Source of the DNA: Deltaproteobacteria bacterium
Lineage (GTDB): Bacteria > Myxococcota_C > UBA6777
NCBI GenBank assembly: GCA_002731275.1
Contig: PCBK01000136.1
Span: forward strand, 1-53,544
DNA length: 53,544 nt
Reading direction: 5' to 3'
Position numbers and translations under genes: made by a program. The first letter of the stretch is position 1. Every line of letters starts with the position of its first letter. Shown piece after piece: positions 47,005 through 53,544 of the stretch. The notes beneath the pieces were generated by a model, which was not told the DNA's origin, made no database searches, and saw only the letters and a program-made list of their open reading frames with translations.

Positions 47005-47028
47005 GACCTCAGCTCCTCTCTGGAGGTC
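47005..47028 (+). promoter_or_regulatory. Inverted repeat covering the Ro60 ribosome-binding site
   Basis: GACCTC (47005-47010) pairs with GAGGTC (47023-47028), which includes most of the GGAGG ribosome site six bases before the Ro60 start codon. An alternative CTCC/GGAG pairing also covers it. This could lower Ro60 translation. Confidence 0.35.
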
Positions 47029-47034
47029 CCGACC

Positions 47035-48783
47035 ATGACAAGAACACTACGTCCTCTTCGACTCAAAAACATCTCCACCCTCACACACGAAGGTGCACAA
47101 GCTTACGATTATAGCCAAAAGCATCCACTCATTCACCTGACCTTTACAATGGGTTCAGCCCTCTTTACAGATGGCCACTACCACAGACAAGAGCAGGAAG
47201 TGCATCGCTTTGCGCAAGCCCTACTCGCCGCTTACAAAGCCGAACCCCTCTTCCCCTGGCAATATGGCGCTTGGGTCAGAGACCCCTTTGAAGGCAAAGG
47301 CAACCGCATCCAAGGGACGCTCACACCAGCGATCCTCGACGGCCTTCTCGACGAAACAAGCCACACCCAACGCTACGTCGAGTTGTGCTTGAAACATCGC
47401 GTCGATGACGTGCTGTCATTTTATCGACACTACGAAACACTTGGGTTGGGCGGACCTTCGAGATCCGCACGTTATGGTATGGCCAACGCACTTACGCACT
47501 TCGACGAATACCAGTTGATGAAATACGCCGCCGCCAAGTCGGACCTGCGCCTGTGTGATGTCATCTACATCCTCAAAGAGGAATTACAGGCACTCGGCGA
47601 CAAAGCCCAACTCGTACTCGATGTTGGCAGGTACTTACACGCACCAGGACGCAAACGAGAGGCTTTGTCCAAGCCTTTACCGTTGACAACCGCCAGAAAG
47701 ACACTCTTTCGACAGACAAAGAGCGCAGTCTATCGGGCCGATTTTTTCCAGCAAGTCAAAGCGGCCAGACCGACATGGGAACAACTCATTGGGCAATTTG
47801 GTATCAGTATGAAAGATCTGAAGGGCGACGAGCGCACACATGCGCTCTCACACAACGCGATGTTGTGGCAGGTGATGTTATCGATCCCAAGGCTGCTTCC
47901 AGATCTCGCGTTGCTACGAAATATCGGCAATATCTACGAAGCGGACATCTCACGAGAGATCATCGAGACATCGATCAAGAGACGTTCCTTTCGCAAGCTC
48001 TGGCCCCATCAAATCTATGCGGCCTATCAACACGCTCCACAAGCTCGCCCAGGGCTTGAGCTGCTCTTCCAGACCATCACCAACAAGCTCCCAGAAGGAC
48101 GCCACCTGGGGATCGGTGATGCTTCGGGCTCAATGACAGTTCGGGTCGGTGGGATCAAGTCCAAGATCTCGGCGATGGACGTGGCATTCTGTCTCGTCGG
48201 CCTGATGAGTGAGAGCAGCGGTCTTGGTGCGTCCTTTTCGGACAACTCGTGGTTTGGTTACACACAGAAAAAATACCTTCACATCGCCAAACGCTCAGCA
48301 TCCCAAAGCGCCTTGGCGTTCTCTTTCGATCGAAGAATCCGCTTCGGGATGGGTGGGACACAAGTCTTTGGTGCGGTGATCGAGTTGATCGTATGGCTCA
48401 AGACACATCCAGAGGTCCAACCTCCAGATTGTTTGTGGTTCTTTTCGGACATGCAATTCCACCCTGCAGAAGGCGCCACAGATGCCATCCCTCCCGAACT
48501 CCATGCACGCGCAAGACAGTATGGGTTGGGACAAAATGCGCCTCCACTGGAGTTGGCGCTGCGATTGTATCGCGAGCAATTTGGTAGGGTGGATGTCGTG
48601 CTGTGGAATCTCGCAGCATATGCTCCTGTCCCCGTACCAGCCGACATCGAAGGGGTGCTGCTCGTGAGTGGCTTTGACGCCAACACACTCGACCTCGTCA
48701 AACGCTGGCGTGATGGCAAACTCGATGAACAACCACTCGAACAAGGGCAGGAAGTCATCCTCGAACATATCCGCTCGTACTGA
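47035..48783 (+). CDS. rsr: TROVE-domain RNA-binding protein (Ro60 / Rsr)
   Basis: 582 residues. The N-terminal two-thirds is the HEAT-like TROVE ring: FTMGSALFTDGHYHRQEQEVHRFAQAL, RKREALSKPLPLTTARK, and LSHNAMLWQVMLSIPRLLPDLALLRNIGNIYE. The C-terminal third is a von Willebrand A domain with a complete MIDAS: GIGDASGSM (Asp near 361), Thr in GGTQVFGAV and Asp in WFFSDMQF. Ro60 proteins bind Y RNAs on the outer ring and thread 3' ends of misfolded RNA through the cavity. In Deinococcus, Rsr acts with exonucleases in 23S rRNA maturation. Here the gene begins 66 bases after the 23S-like RNA on the same strand with no clear terminator between them, suggesting a shared transcript or common role. 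Confidence 0.92.
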   Translation: MTRTLRPLRLKNISTLTHEGAQAYDYSQKHPLIHLTFTMGSALFTDGHYHRQEQEVHRFAQALLAAYKAEPLFPWQYGAWVRDPFEGKGNRIQGTLTPAILDGLLDETSHTQRYVELCLKHRVDDVLSFYRHYETLGLGGPSRSARYGMANALTHFDEYQLMKYAAAKSDLRLCDVIYILKEELQALGDKAQLVLDVGRYLHAPGRKREALSKPLPLTTARKTLFRQTKSAVYRADFFQQVKAARPTWEQLIGQFGISMKDLKGDERTHALSHNAMLWQVMLSIPRLLPDLALLRNIGNIYEADISREIIETSIKRRSFRKLWPHQIYAAYQHAPQARPGLELLFQTITNKLPEGRHLGIGDASGSMTVRVGGIKSKISAMDVAFCLVGLMSESSGLGASFSDNSWFGYTQKKYLHIAKRSASQSALAFSFDRRIRFGMGGTQVFGAVIELIVWLKTHPEVQPPDCLWFFSDMQFHPAEGATDAIPPELHARARQYGLGQNAPPLELALRLYREQFGRVDVVLWNLAAYAPVPVPADIEGVLLVSGFDANTLDLVKRWRDGKLDEQPLEQGQEVILEHIRSY

Positions 48784-48832
48784 TTCGTTTGTCCCAGAAG
48801 GATTTGTGGTGCTCTGGCTCCCGTGAACTTCT

Positions 48833-48880
48833 TGTATGGTGATTCGTATGTGGTGAGGTACAATGACCACAAACCATACA
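48833..48880 (+). promoter_or_regulatory. Two-part hairpin between Ro60 and the DUF1330 gene
   Basis: An outer stem TGTATGGT (48833-48840)/ACCATACA (48873-48880) and an inner stem TGTGGT (48849-48854)/ACCACA (48866-48871) are separated by an eight-base internal loop on the 5' side and one base on the 3' side, with an 11-base loop. It ends directly at the AGGAG ribosome site of the next gene. It may be a translational control element or a small RNA; Y RNAs are often encoded next to Ro60 genes, but no Y RNA signature is proven. Confidence 0.5.
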
Positions 48881-48890
48881 GGAGAAGATC

Positions 48891-49316
48891 ATGAAGCAAC
48901 GGTATATCGATGTGACACAAGAGCAGGGGAAGGCGTTCTTTACGAGCGGTGTAGAAGGCCCTATCACCATGCTCAATCTGCTCAAATTCCGCGAAGAGGC
49001 TGACTACACAGCACATCCAGCATTGGCCCCAGAGGCGACCATTTCGGGACAGCAAGCCTACAAAAAATACATGAAGCACACCACCCCCTATCTGCAAGAG
49101 AGCGGTGGTGAGGTGCTGTTCTCAGGCGCTGCGCATGGGTATCTGATCGGTCCAACCGAGAAGGAGTGGGATATGGTCTTGCTCGTGCGTTATCCATCCC
49201 CTCAAGTCTTCTTATCATTTGCTTCAAACAAAGGCTATCTCGAAGGAATCGGCCACCGCACAGCAGCTTTGGAAGATTCACGCCTGCTCCCACTGTCAAC
49301 CTTTGAACAGACATAG
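48891..49316 (+). CDS. DUF1330 family protein
   Basis: 141 residues, soluble, dimeric alpha/beta-barrel type. The DUF1330 pattern is visible: GPITMLNLLKFREEADY, AYKKYMKHTTPYLQESGGEVLFSGAAHGYLIGP, and WDMVLLVRYPSPQVFLSFASNKGYLEG then RTAALEDSRLLPL. Members are small ferredoxin-like proteins of unclear function. AGGAG lies six bases before the ATG, at the foot of the hairpin described above. Confidence 0.85.
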   Translation: MKQRYIDVTQEQGKAFFTSGVEGPITMLNLLKFREEADYTAHPALAPEATISGQQAYKKYMKHTTPYLQESGGEVLFSGAAHGYLIGPTEKEWDMVLLVRYPSPQVFLSFASNKGYLEGIGHRTAALEDSRLLPLSTFEQT

Positions 49317-49325
49317 TTGAGACCT

Positions 49326-50087
49326 TCAGCCTCGAAAAAACGTCAAACAATACGCAAAAACTGCGACAACAACGTAACCAGGAGCTGACCATGTGTACCA
49401 CTTGCTCGTTCCCAGCAGACCAAGTAAAACCACAAGACCACTGCTCACATTGAAGACGAGATGCAAGAGGATAGCGGGCAATAAACTGTGTGGTGCAAGA
49501 GACGAAGCAGATGCCATCGTCACACTATACGCAAAGACGTGCACACAAAACACAACGAAGGGGATTTCGCGTTGAGGTGAATCGATATACCACAACGGTG
49601 CGTGCCAAAGAGCCCAAATCACAGCCACAAAACACGTCGCTCCCCACCAACCAAACCGCATCTGCAAAGCAGGTTGTAAGAGCCCCCGCCACCCCAACTC
49701 CTCTCCCAAAGGCCCAAGAAACAGGTTGAAACCAACCAAAAACAAAAACAAAGATGGCGTACAACTCTTCCAATCTGCTTGCTCTCGAAACCAAAAAACA
49801 GCGACACAAAACACACCGCATGACAAAAGTAACACCCACCATACCAACCCCAACCCCCGAATGGACCATACTTTTGAAAGTAACTCATCGAGCGACTTTG
49901 TACGACATGCACAAAAGATGGCCATCAGACTAGGACTCCAGACCGCAACGAGCCAGATCGGAAGCCCAGGCCATCCTTCAGGTGATTGGGCAGCAGGAAT
50001 CGCCAGCATCAAACCAAAGGCCAGTAAAGAGAGCGAAAACGTGCCCACCAAAAACAACAACAACGAACTTGTAGACGTTATGAACAT
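49326..50087 (-). CDS. CPBP-family intramembrane glutamic protease
   Basis: 253 residues from the ATG at 50087, which follows GGGGAG; the longer frame overlaps the upstream gene. About seven or eight membrane helices. The Abi/CPBP (Rce1-like) motifs are complete: GPLGEELGWRG (EExxxR), VIWALWHAPLW (second motif with catalytic His) and LLHLVFNVSSG (third motif). Bacterial members are implicated in peptide maturation, bacteriocin immunity or regulated intramembrane cleavage. The start lies 13 bases after the TetR stop, so the two form an operon and the regulator probably controls it. The substrate is unknown. Confidence 0.88.
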   Translation of the reverse strand: MFITSTSSLLLFLVGTFSLSLLAFGLMLAIPAAQSPEGWPGLPIWLVAVWSPSLMAIFCACRTKSLDELLSKVWSIRGLGLVWWVLLLSCGVFCVAVFWFREQADWKSCTPSLFLFLVGFNLFLGPLGEELGWRGLLQPALQMRFGWWGATCFVAVIWALWHAPLWYIDSPQREIPFVVFCVHVFAYSVTMASASSLAPHSLLPAILLHLVFNVSSGLVVLLGLLGTSKWYTWSAPGYVVVAVFAYCLTFFRG

Positions 50088-50100
50088 CCCCACTCTCCCC

Positions 50101-50715
50101 TCACAACTGCTCGATGAGAGCAGACATCGCGTCAAGCACACCAAGATGACGACCTAGCGCTTGTAATGCGGTAACGCTGTAACGCTGTAGCTGCTCATGT
50201 TGCCATTGACCCAGCACGATTTTACGATTGCCGTAATGATTTACTGCGAGAACAAGCTCTGCTGTCGCTGAGATATCAACATCCCAAAAGACCTTCTCAG
50301 TGATACCCATTTGCAGGATCTTCTCTAAGGCTGGCTGAATATACTTTATGCACGCCTGTTCGACCACATCGAGGTAAAGATGAAGTGAATGTTCACTTGA
50401 CAACGCTGAAAGAATCCCAACATCCCCATCCAAAAACATCGATCCATACTGAAACACTCCCATCAGCGCCCCTACAGGATCGCTCTGCTCAATGAGTCCT
50501 TGAAGTTGCTCTGACAGATCTCCTATCTCTCCCATAACAAGCGCCTGCAAAACCTCATCTTTTGAACGAAAATGGTGATAAAAGCCTCCCTTCGAAAGAT
50601 TGGCTGCCTGCAAAAACTGGGCAATCGTCACCCTTTCAAAACCACTCTCCAAAAACAATCTCCGAGCCAACGACAACAACTCTGCCTTGCGCTTTTCCGG
50701 ATGCATTCGAACCAT
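50101..50715 (-). CDS. TetR-family transcriptional repressor
   Basis: 204 residues from the ATG at 50715 (ACAGGAG five bases upstream); the frame runs 52 codons further through the operators and is not used. The N-terminal helix-turn-helix is typical: RRLFLESGFERVTIAQFLQAANLSKGGFYHHFRSKDEVLQAL. The C-terminal two-thirds is helical and would bind a small ligand. Two ATACCGAC-type palindromes just upstream of its start are the likely autoregulatory operators. It is cotranscribed with the CPBP protease gene. Confidence 0.92.
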   Translation of the reverse strand: MVRMHPEKRKAELLSLARRLFLESGFERVTIAQFLQAANLSKGGFYHHFRSKDEVLQALVMGEIGDLSEQLQGLIEQSDPVGALMGVFQYGSMFLDGDVGILSALSSEHSLHLYLDVVEQACIKYIQPALEKILQMGITEKVFWDVDISATAELVLAVNHYGNRKIVLGQWQHEQLQRYSVTALQALGRHLGVLDAMSALIEQL

Positions 50716-50740
50716 ACTTCTCTCCTGTCCACTCAACACC

Positions 50741-50781
50741 ATACCGACTGTGGTCGGCAGCATACCGACCATGGTCGGTAT
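50741..50781. promoter_or_regulatory. Twin palindromic operators of the TetR-CPBP operon
   Basis: ATACCGACCATGGTCGGTAT (50762-50781) is a perfect 20-bp palindrome. ATACCGACTGTGGTCGGCAG (50741-50760) is an imperfect copy keeping CCGAC-N4-GTCGG. The centres are 21 bases apart, two helical turns, so two repressor dimers could sit on one DNA face. The sites are 26 bases upstream of the TetR start. Confidence 0.8.
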
Positions 50782-50947
50782 AGTAAGGCGAAAAGTGGAT
50801 TCGTCAAGAGCGAATGGGTTCACCCACAAGGCGTCAAGCACCTGAAACCACCAAACTATCGAGAGTTGCATCCTTGGTGATAAAAATCAAACAGTTGGAA
50901 GGGGTTATGTTGTTGTAGGAGAGAAACTTACCAGGCGAGAACACCAA

Positions 50948-51676
50948 CTAGTAATGTTTGTGGTAGTCAAATGAGGATTCGCGGATGGTGAAGCCAGCTT
51001 GGATGTGGATCTTCATGGCGGGGATATTGGCTGTCGAGACTCTCCCGAAGACTTTGCCTCCCTTTGGCTTGAGGGATTCAAAAACAGAAGAGTAAAAGAA
51101 AGAACCCATTCGGGCGAAGTCCGGATGGAGTCCAACGAGCAAGGAGCGTTGGTTCTCTCCTTCTTGTGTTGCGACGAAGAATCCGACGATCTTATCATGT
51201 TTATCGAGCGCGATACGGCACTTGTCCTGTGCGAGTAGATCGCGCATCCAGTAGGCGTAGCGTCGTGCGGCTTTTTCACGTGGGATCTTGGGGTCTTCGT
51301 GAAAGCGACTGAATTGAAATTGCTCTGTGGCGATCTGGACGAGTGTGTCGTGATGTTCTTTTTGTGGGGCCACAAAGTCGAAGGCCTTGCGACCCTTGAA
51401 GCGACGTAGTGGTAACTCAAAATCCACAGAAGATTCGACGAGTTGATACCCAGCCTCAAAGAACGCCCTTTTTGCATCAACGTCATCCGCATCCCAACGA
51501 CAACAGCAGAGCTTCGTACCGAGTGAATGGTTTCTCTCATCGATCTCTCGAAGAAAGGCAGCGTCGATCGTCGTTGCCTCAACGACTTCTGTGACCTTGA
51601 TGTCAAGCGCGCGATCATCCCACGTGTTTTCTCGCAAAAACCCACGCGCTTCACCTGCCATTTTAATAGGAAACAT
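50948..51676 (-). CDS. GNAT-family N-acetyltransferase
   Basis: 242 residues from the ATG at 51676, with AAAGGAG upstream; the frame extends to 51961 but the extra 95 residues look non-coding. The N-terminal part (ALDIKVTEVVEA) and the C-terminal acetyl-CoA fold are visible. The latter includes KIVGFFVATQEGENQRSLLVGLHPDFARMGSFFYSSVFESLKPKGGKVFGRVSTANIPAMKIHIQAGF, where the A-motif is slightly atypical (FARMGSFF) and the NIPAMKIHIQAGF ending is classic. It resembles WecD/RffC-like sugar acetyltransferases. Substrate unknown. Confidence 0.78.
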   Translation of the reverse strand: MFPIKMAGEARGFLRENTWDDRALDIKVTEVVEATTIDAAFLREIDERNHSLGTKLCCCRWDADDVDAKRAFFEAGYQLVESSVDFELPLRRFKGRKAFDFVAPQKEHHDTLVQIATEQFQFSRFHEDPKIPREKAARRYAYWMRDLLAQDKCRIALDKHDKIVGFFVATQEGENQRSLLVGLHPDFARMGSFFYSSVFESLKPKGGKVFGRVSTANIPAMKIHIQAGFTIRESSFDYHKHY

Positions 51677-51869
51677 TTCCAGCTCTCCTTTTGTTGCCTG
51701 ATGCCTTTCATGTTTTTGTGATACACCTAACACAACAAAGGGAGCAACTCTACCCCCTCTGCAAAAATCTGGTACACTCTCGCAAATGACGTATCGAGAC
51801 ATGCTCCAACAAGTGCTCTCTGGATACCTTGCAAGACACACAATAAGTGACACCTGACTTGAGGATGCA

Positions 51870-52997
51870 ATGGCCAAAAAACAAGCACCACTCCAAACCC
51901 CCTTCACGGATCTGGACCCAGAGAAGGAAGTCCCTTTGCCAGGAGACACCTCACACGACAAGACACCCCCTCCCCCACCAACGACACCACCTTTGGAACA
52001 GATAACAAAAACATCACTTTTGACATACCTTCGAGGAGAAGGTCGTTGGCGCTGGTGGGTGATGTATTTGTTTGCGACCTACTTCGTCGTCTTCGAGAAG
52101 CTTAAATTCCTCAGCTTGTACACGAGCTTTCGCATCAACTGGCTGAAGTCGTGGGAGCGATGGCACGCGATGCTGATGAACAACGAAGGTGGTGCACCCA
52201 ACCAATACAGAATACTGAGCACAATTATGGCCGAAAGCATCCATCAATTTGGGTTTTCGGTCTTTACATCGTACATCATCCTACGTTTTATGTGCTTGTT
52301 TTTGACTTGCTTGCTCCTTCATTACCTCTGGCAGCGATGGCTGCGCGACATCGAATGTTTTTTTGGGGTGACTCTGTTTTTACTCTGTTCGATGTTGAGT
52401 TTGCTACCATTGATCCAGCCTGCTGAACCCTTGAATGTCTTGATGTTTGTGGTGTGTGCATTGTGCCTTGTTGAGCGTCGTTGGAAGGCTTTCTATCTCT
52501 TTCTTTTAGTAGGTGCGCTCAACAAACTGACGCTGGCATTCCTTGCGCCTTTGGTCACTGCGTACTTGTTTTTGGACACAGAGGAAAGAGACACAAATAC
52601 ACTTAAAAGAGCTTTGTTACACGGCCTCGCGACAGGCTTATTGGTCGTTGGTGTGCGATTTGCGCTGGTTGGAATGCTCGGCCATCACAAGTATTACACG
52701 GGCTTTTGGAAGATTCAGGAGAATCTCAACTGGATGCGGACAGACGCTGCGGGCTGGAACTTCGTATGGTTCGCGGTGTTGCCGATGGTGTTAATTTGGC
52801 TGACTTGGAAGAAGCAACCCACCCTTGTGCGAGCACACAGCTTGATGCTCCCGCTCTTTATCGCAGGTCACTTTGGAATCACTGTGGTGTCAGAAGTCAG
52901 AACCTTTGTTGTCACGTTGACGTTGAGTTTACCAGCGCTCATTATTTGGCTGCGCACGACGACTCCAATCGAAAAGTCAACAACCTCCCCCCTCTGA
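51870..52997 (+). CDS. Multi-pass membrane protein, possible GT-C-type glycosyltransferase relative
   Basis: 375 residues. A Pro-rich cytoplasmic N-terminus of about 45 residues (PPPPPTTPPLE) is followed by eight to nine membrane helices. Between the first helices lies NNEGGAPNQYRILSTIMAESI, similar to the 'PxxYRIL' loop of uncharacterised actinobacterial and proteobacterial membrane proteins related to GT-C sugar transferases. No catalytic motif can be confirmed. GAGG lies five bases before the ATG. The stop is followed by a short CCCCC/GGGGG hairpin. Function is unknown. Confidence 0.65.
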   Translation: MAKKQAPLQTPFTDLDPEKEVPLPGDTSHDKTPPPPPTTPPLEQITKTSLLTYLRGEGRWRWWVMYLFATYFVVFEKLKFLSLYTSFRINWLKSWERWHAMLMNNEGGAPNQYRILSTIMAESIHQFGFSVFTSYIILRFMCLFLTCLLLHYLWQRWLRDIECFFGVTLFLLCSMLSLLPLIQPAEPLNVLMFVVCALCLVERRWKAFYLFLLVGALNKLTLAFLAPLVTAYLFLDTEERDTNTLKRALLHGLATGLLVVGVRFALVGMLGHHKYYTGFWKIQENLNWMRTDAAGWNFVWFAVLPMVLIWLTWKKQPTLVRAHSLMLPLFIAGHFGITVVSEVRTFVVTLTLSLPALIIWLRTTTPIEKSTTSPL

Positions 52998-53167
52998 AGA
53001 AGGGGGTCTCCATGCCTCACCAAAACGGGCGTTTTTGAACGATGAATTGGTTATCAAGAAGCGCGCTTATCCCCCTCCCTTACGATGAAAAAGACCTTGC
53101 ACACCAGACAGATTTTGTACTATCCTCAACCTGTTTTTGATTGGAATTGATACATATAGGAGCTCAA

Positions 53168-53544
53168 ATGACCGAAGAGAGAAGGCCTTTTAGCAGGTAC
53201 AAACCATCAATTGCCTTGGCGTTGTTGGGTTTACTGCTCTTGCTCTACTTTTACGCAGTGGGCCAATTCTTCTTTAAGGGATATCTCCTTGACTTGGGTA
53301 GCCCATCACAAGTCGCACAGAGATATGCGTACTTTTTGGTATTTTGGATGGTTCTTGGTGGGTTTGCGAGTCTGCTCCTCGCGTGGGGTATCTCCCTGCT
53401 CCTCTCTGGCGACAAAGAACCCCAGTTCCTAGAAGACTGGGGAAAGATACCAGACAAAGGGTTCCTCATCGCAGCGAGTGTATTGGGTTTGTTGTTTCCC
53501 ATTTTGGTCCGCGTCTTTGTCTTGCAAGGCGCCCCACTCACCGA
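53168..53544 (+). CDS. Membrane protein, cut by the right edge
   Basis: At least 125 codons open to the window end with no stop. The ATG at 53168 follows AGGAG. The protein begins MTEERRPFSRYKPS, then a membrane helix (IALALLGLLLLLYFYAVGQFF), a second (FLVFWMVLGGFASLLLAWGISLLL) and a third (FLIAASVLGLLFPILVRVFVL). It lies 170 bases downstream of another membrane protein gene on the same strand. The family is unknown. Confidence 0.75.
   Translation, partial: MTEERRPFSRYKPSIALALLGLLLLLYFYAVGQFFFKGYLLDLGSPSQVAQRYAYFLVFWMVLGGFASLLLAWGISLLLSGDKEPQFLEDWGKIPDKGFLIAASVLGLLFPILVRVFVLQGAPLT

Noticed and set aside
46990-47034. 5S rRNA or tRNA after the 23S-like gene, or 16S before it
   Set aside because: Only 66 bases separate the RNA from the Ro60 gene, and the upstream 660 bases contain no 16S motifs such as the anti-Shine-Dalgarno CCTCC end. 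No tRNA T-loop motif was seen.
50716-50871. N-terminal extension of the TetR gene
   Set aside because: It would be translated from the twin operator palindromes and has no ribosome site. The ATG at 50715 has AGGAG.
51677-51961. N-terminal extension of the GNAT gene
   Set aside because: The extra 95 residues have no family match in pattern, and AAAGGAG stands before the ATG at 51676.
52987-53036. Intrinsic terminator after the multi-pass membrane protein gene
   Set aside because: The CCCCC/GGGGG hairpin overlaps the stop codon and lacks a T run. A second AAAAC/GTTTT dyad at 53022-53036 is weak. I could not support a terminator with confidence.

Overview
The window looks like chromosomal DNA of a Myxococcota-type bacterium (Myxococcota, Bradymonadota or a close deltaproteobacterial relative) of moderate GC. 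The signs are many lipoproteins and secreted Cys-rich repeat proteins of the 'NCGSCG' type, an SBBP-repeat lipoprotein, a ribonuclease-inhibitor-type LRR protein, a Cys/hydrophobic/Arg C-terminal sorting tail like MYXO-CTERM, and an NtrC-type two-component system with its own sigma-54 promoter. This is inferred from gene content only.

Layout. 1-735: tandem copies of a structured non-coding repeat. 0.75-7 kb: methyltransferase, phospholipase-D-like protein, periplasmic 5'-nucleotidase, a bacterial VLRF1 (Vms1-type) release-factor-like protein and endonuclease IV. 7-11.2 kb: a tandem or dispersed repeat, then a GAF/coiled-coil/receiver-like scaffold protein and an LRR protein. 11.4-18.6 kb: MATE exporter, RND adaptor plus pump, and CDF metal exporter. 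18.8-29.2 kb: mostly envelope proteins (HEAT-like membrane protein, tail-anchored acidic protein, 3D-domain lipoprotein, Cys-rich lipoprotein with a cytochrome-like end, serpin lipoprotein, a 1199-residue double-propeller lipoprotein) and a THUMP-type rRNA methyltransferase. 29.5-38.5 kb: PAP2 phosphatase, a membrane-anchored protein of unknown function, leuS, and a ZraS/ZraR/ZraP-like envelope-stress module with two enhancer-like sites, a sigma-54 promoter and a CpxP/Spy-type target. 38.5-43.1 kb: secreted proteins and lipoproteins, including a putative glycoside hydrolase.

The most unusual region is 43.5-48.8 kb. A 23S rRNA-like gene of about 3.2 kb stands alone, without 16S, tRNA or 5S, inside its own perfect terminal helix and an 18-bp flanking processing-type stem. 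Much of it is ordinary bacterial 23S. However, many near-universal residues are replaced or missing: the peptidyl-transferase loop (equivalents of A2058-A2062, G2447, A2451, C2452, A2602), the P-loop (G2251 and G2252 to AA), the sarcin-ricin loop (G2655, G2661), the GTPase-centre loop, and a conserved domain I motif. Helix 69 also carries a 41-nt net insertion. At least two core helices (H74 and H80) keep pairing through two-sided substitutions, which is hard to explain as random decay. Only 66 nt downstream, on the same strand, lies a gene for a TROVE/vWA protein (Ro60). In other bacteria this family binds Y RNAs and takes part in 23S maturation and RNA quality control. I propose that this is a neofunctionalised 23S-like RNA paired with a Ro60 protein. 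E. coli numbering and the alignment were done from memory and need to be recomputed.

48.9-53.5 kb: DUF1330 protein, a TetR-CPBP protease operon with twin palindromic operators, a GNAT acetyltransferase, a multi-pass membrane protein, and a membrane protein cut by the right edge.
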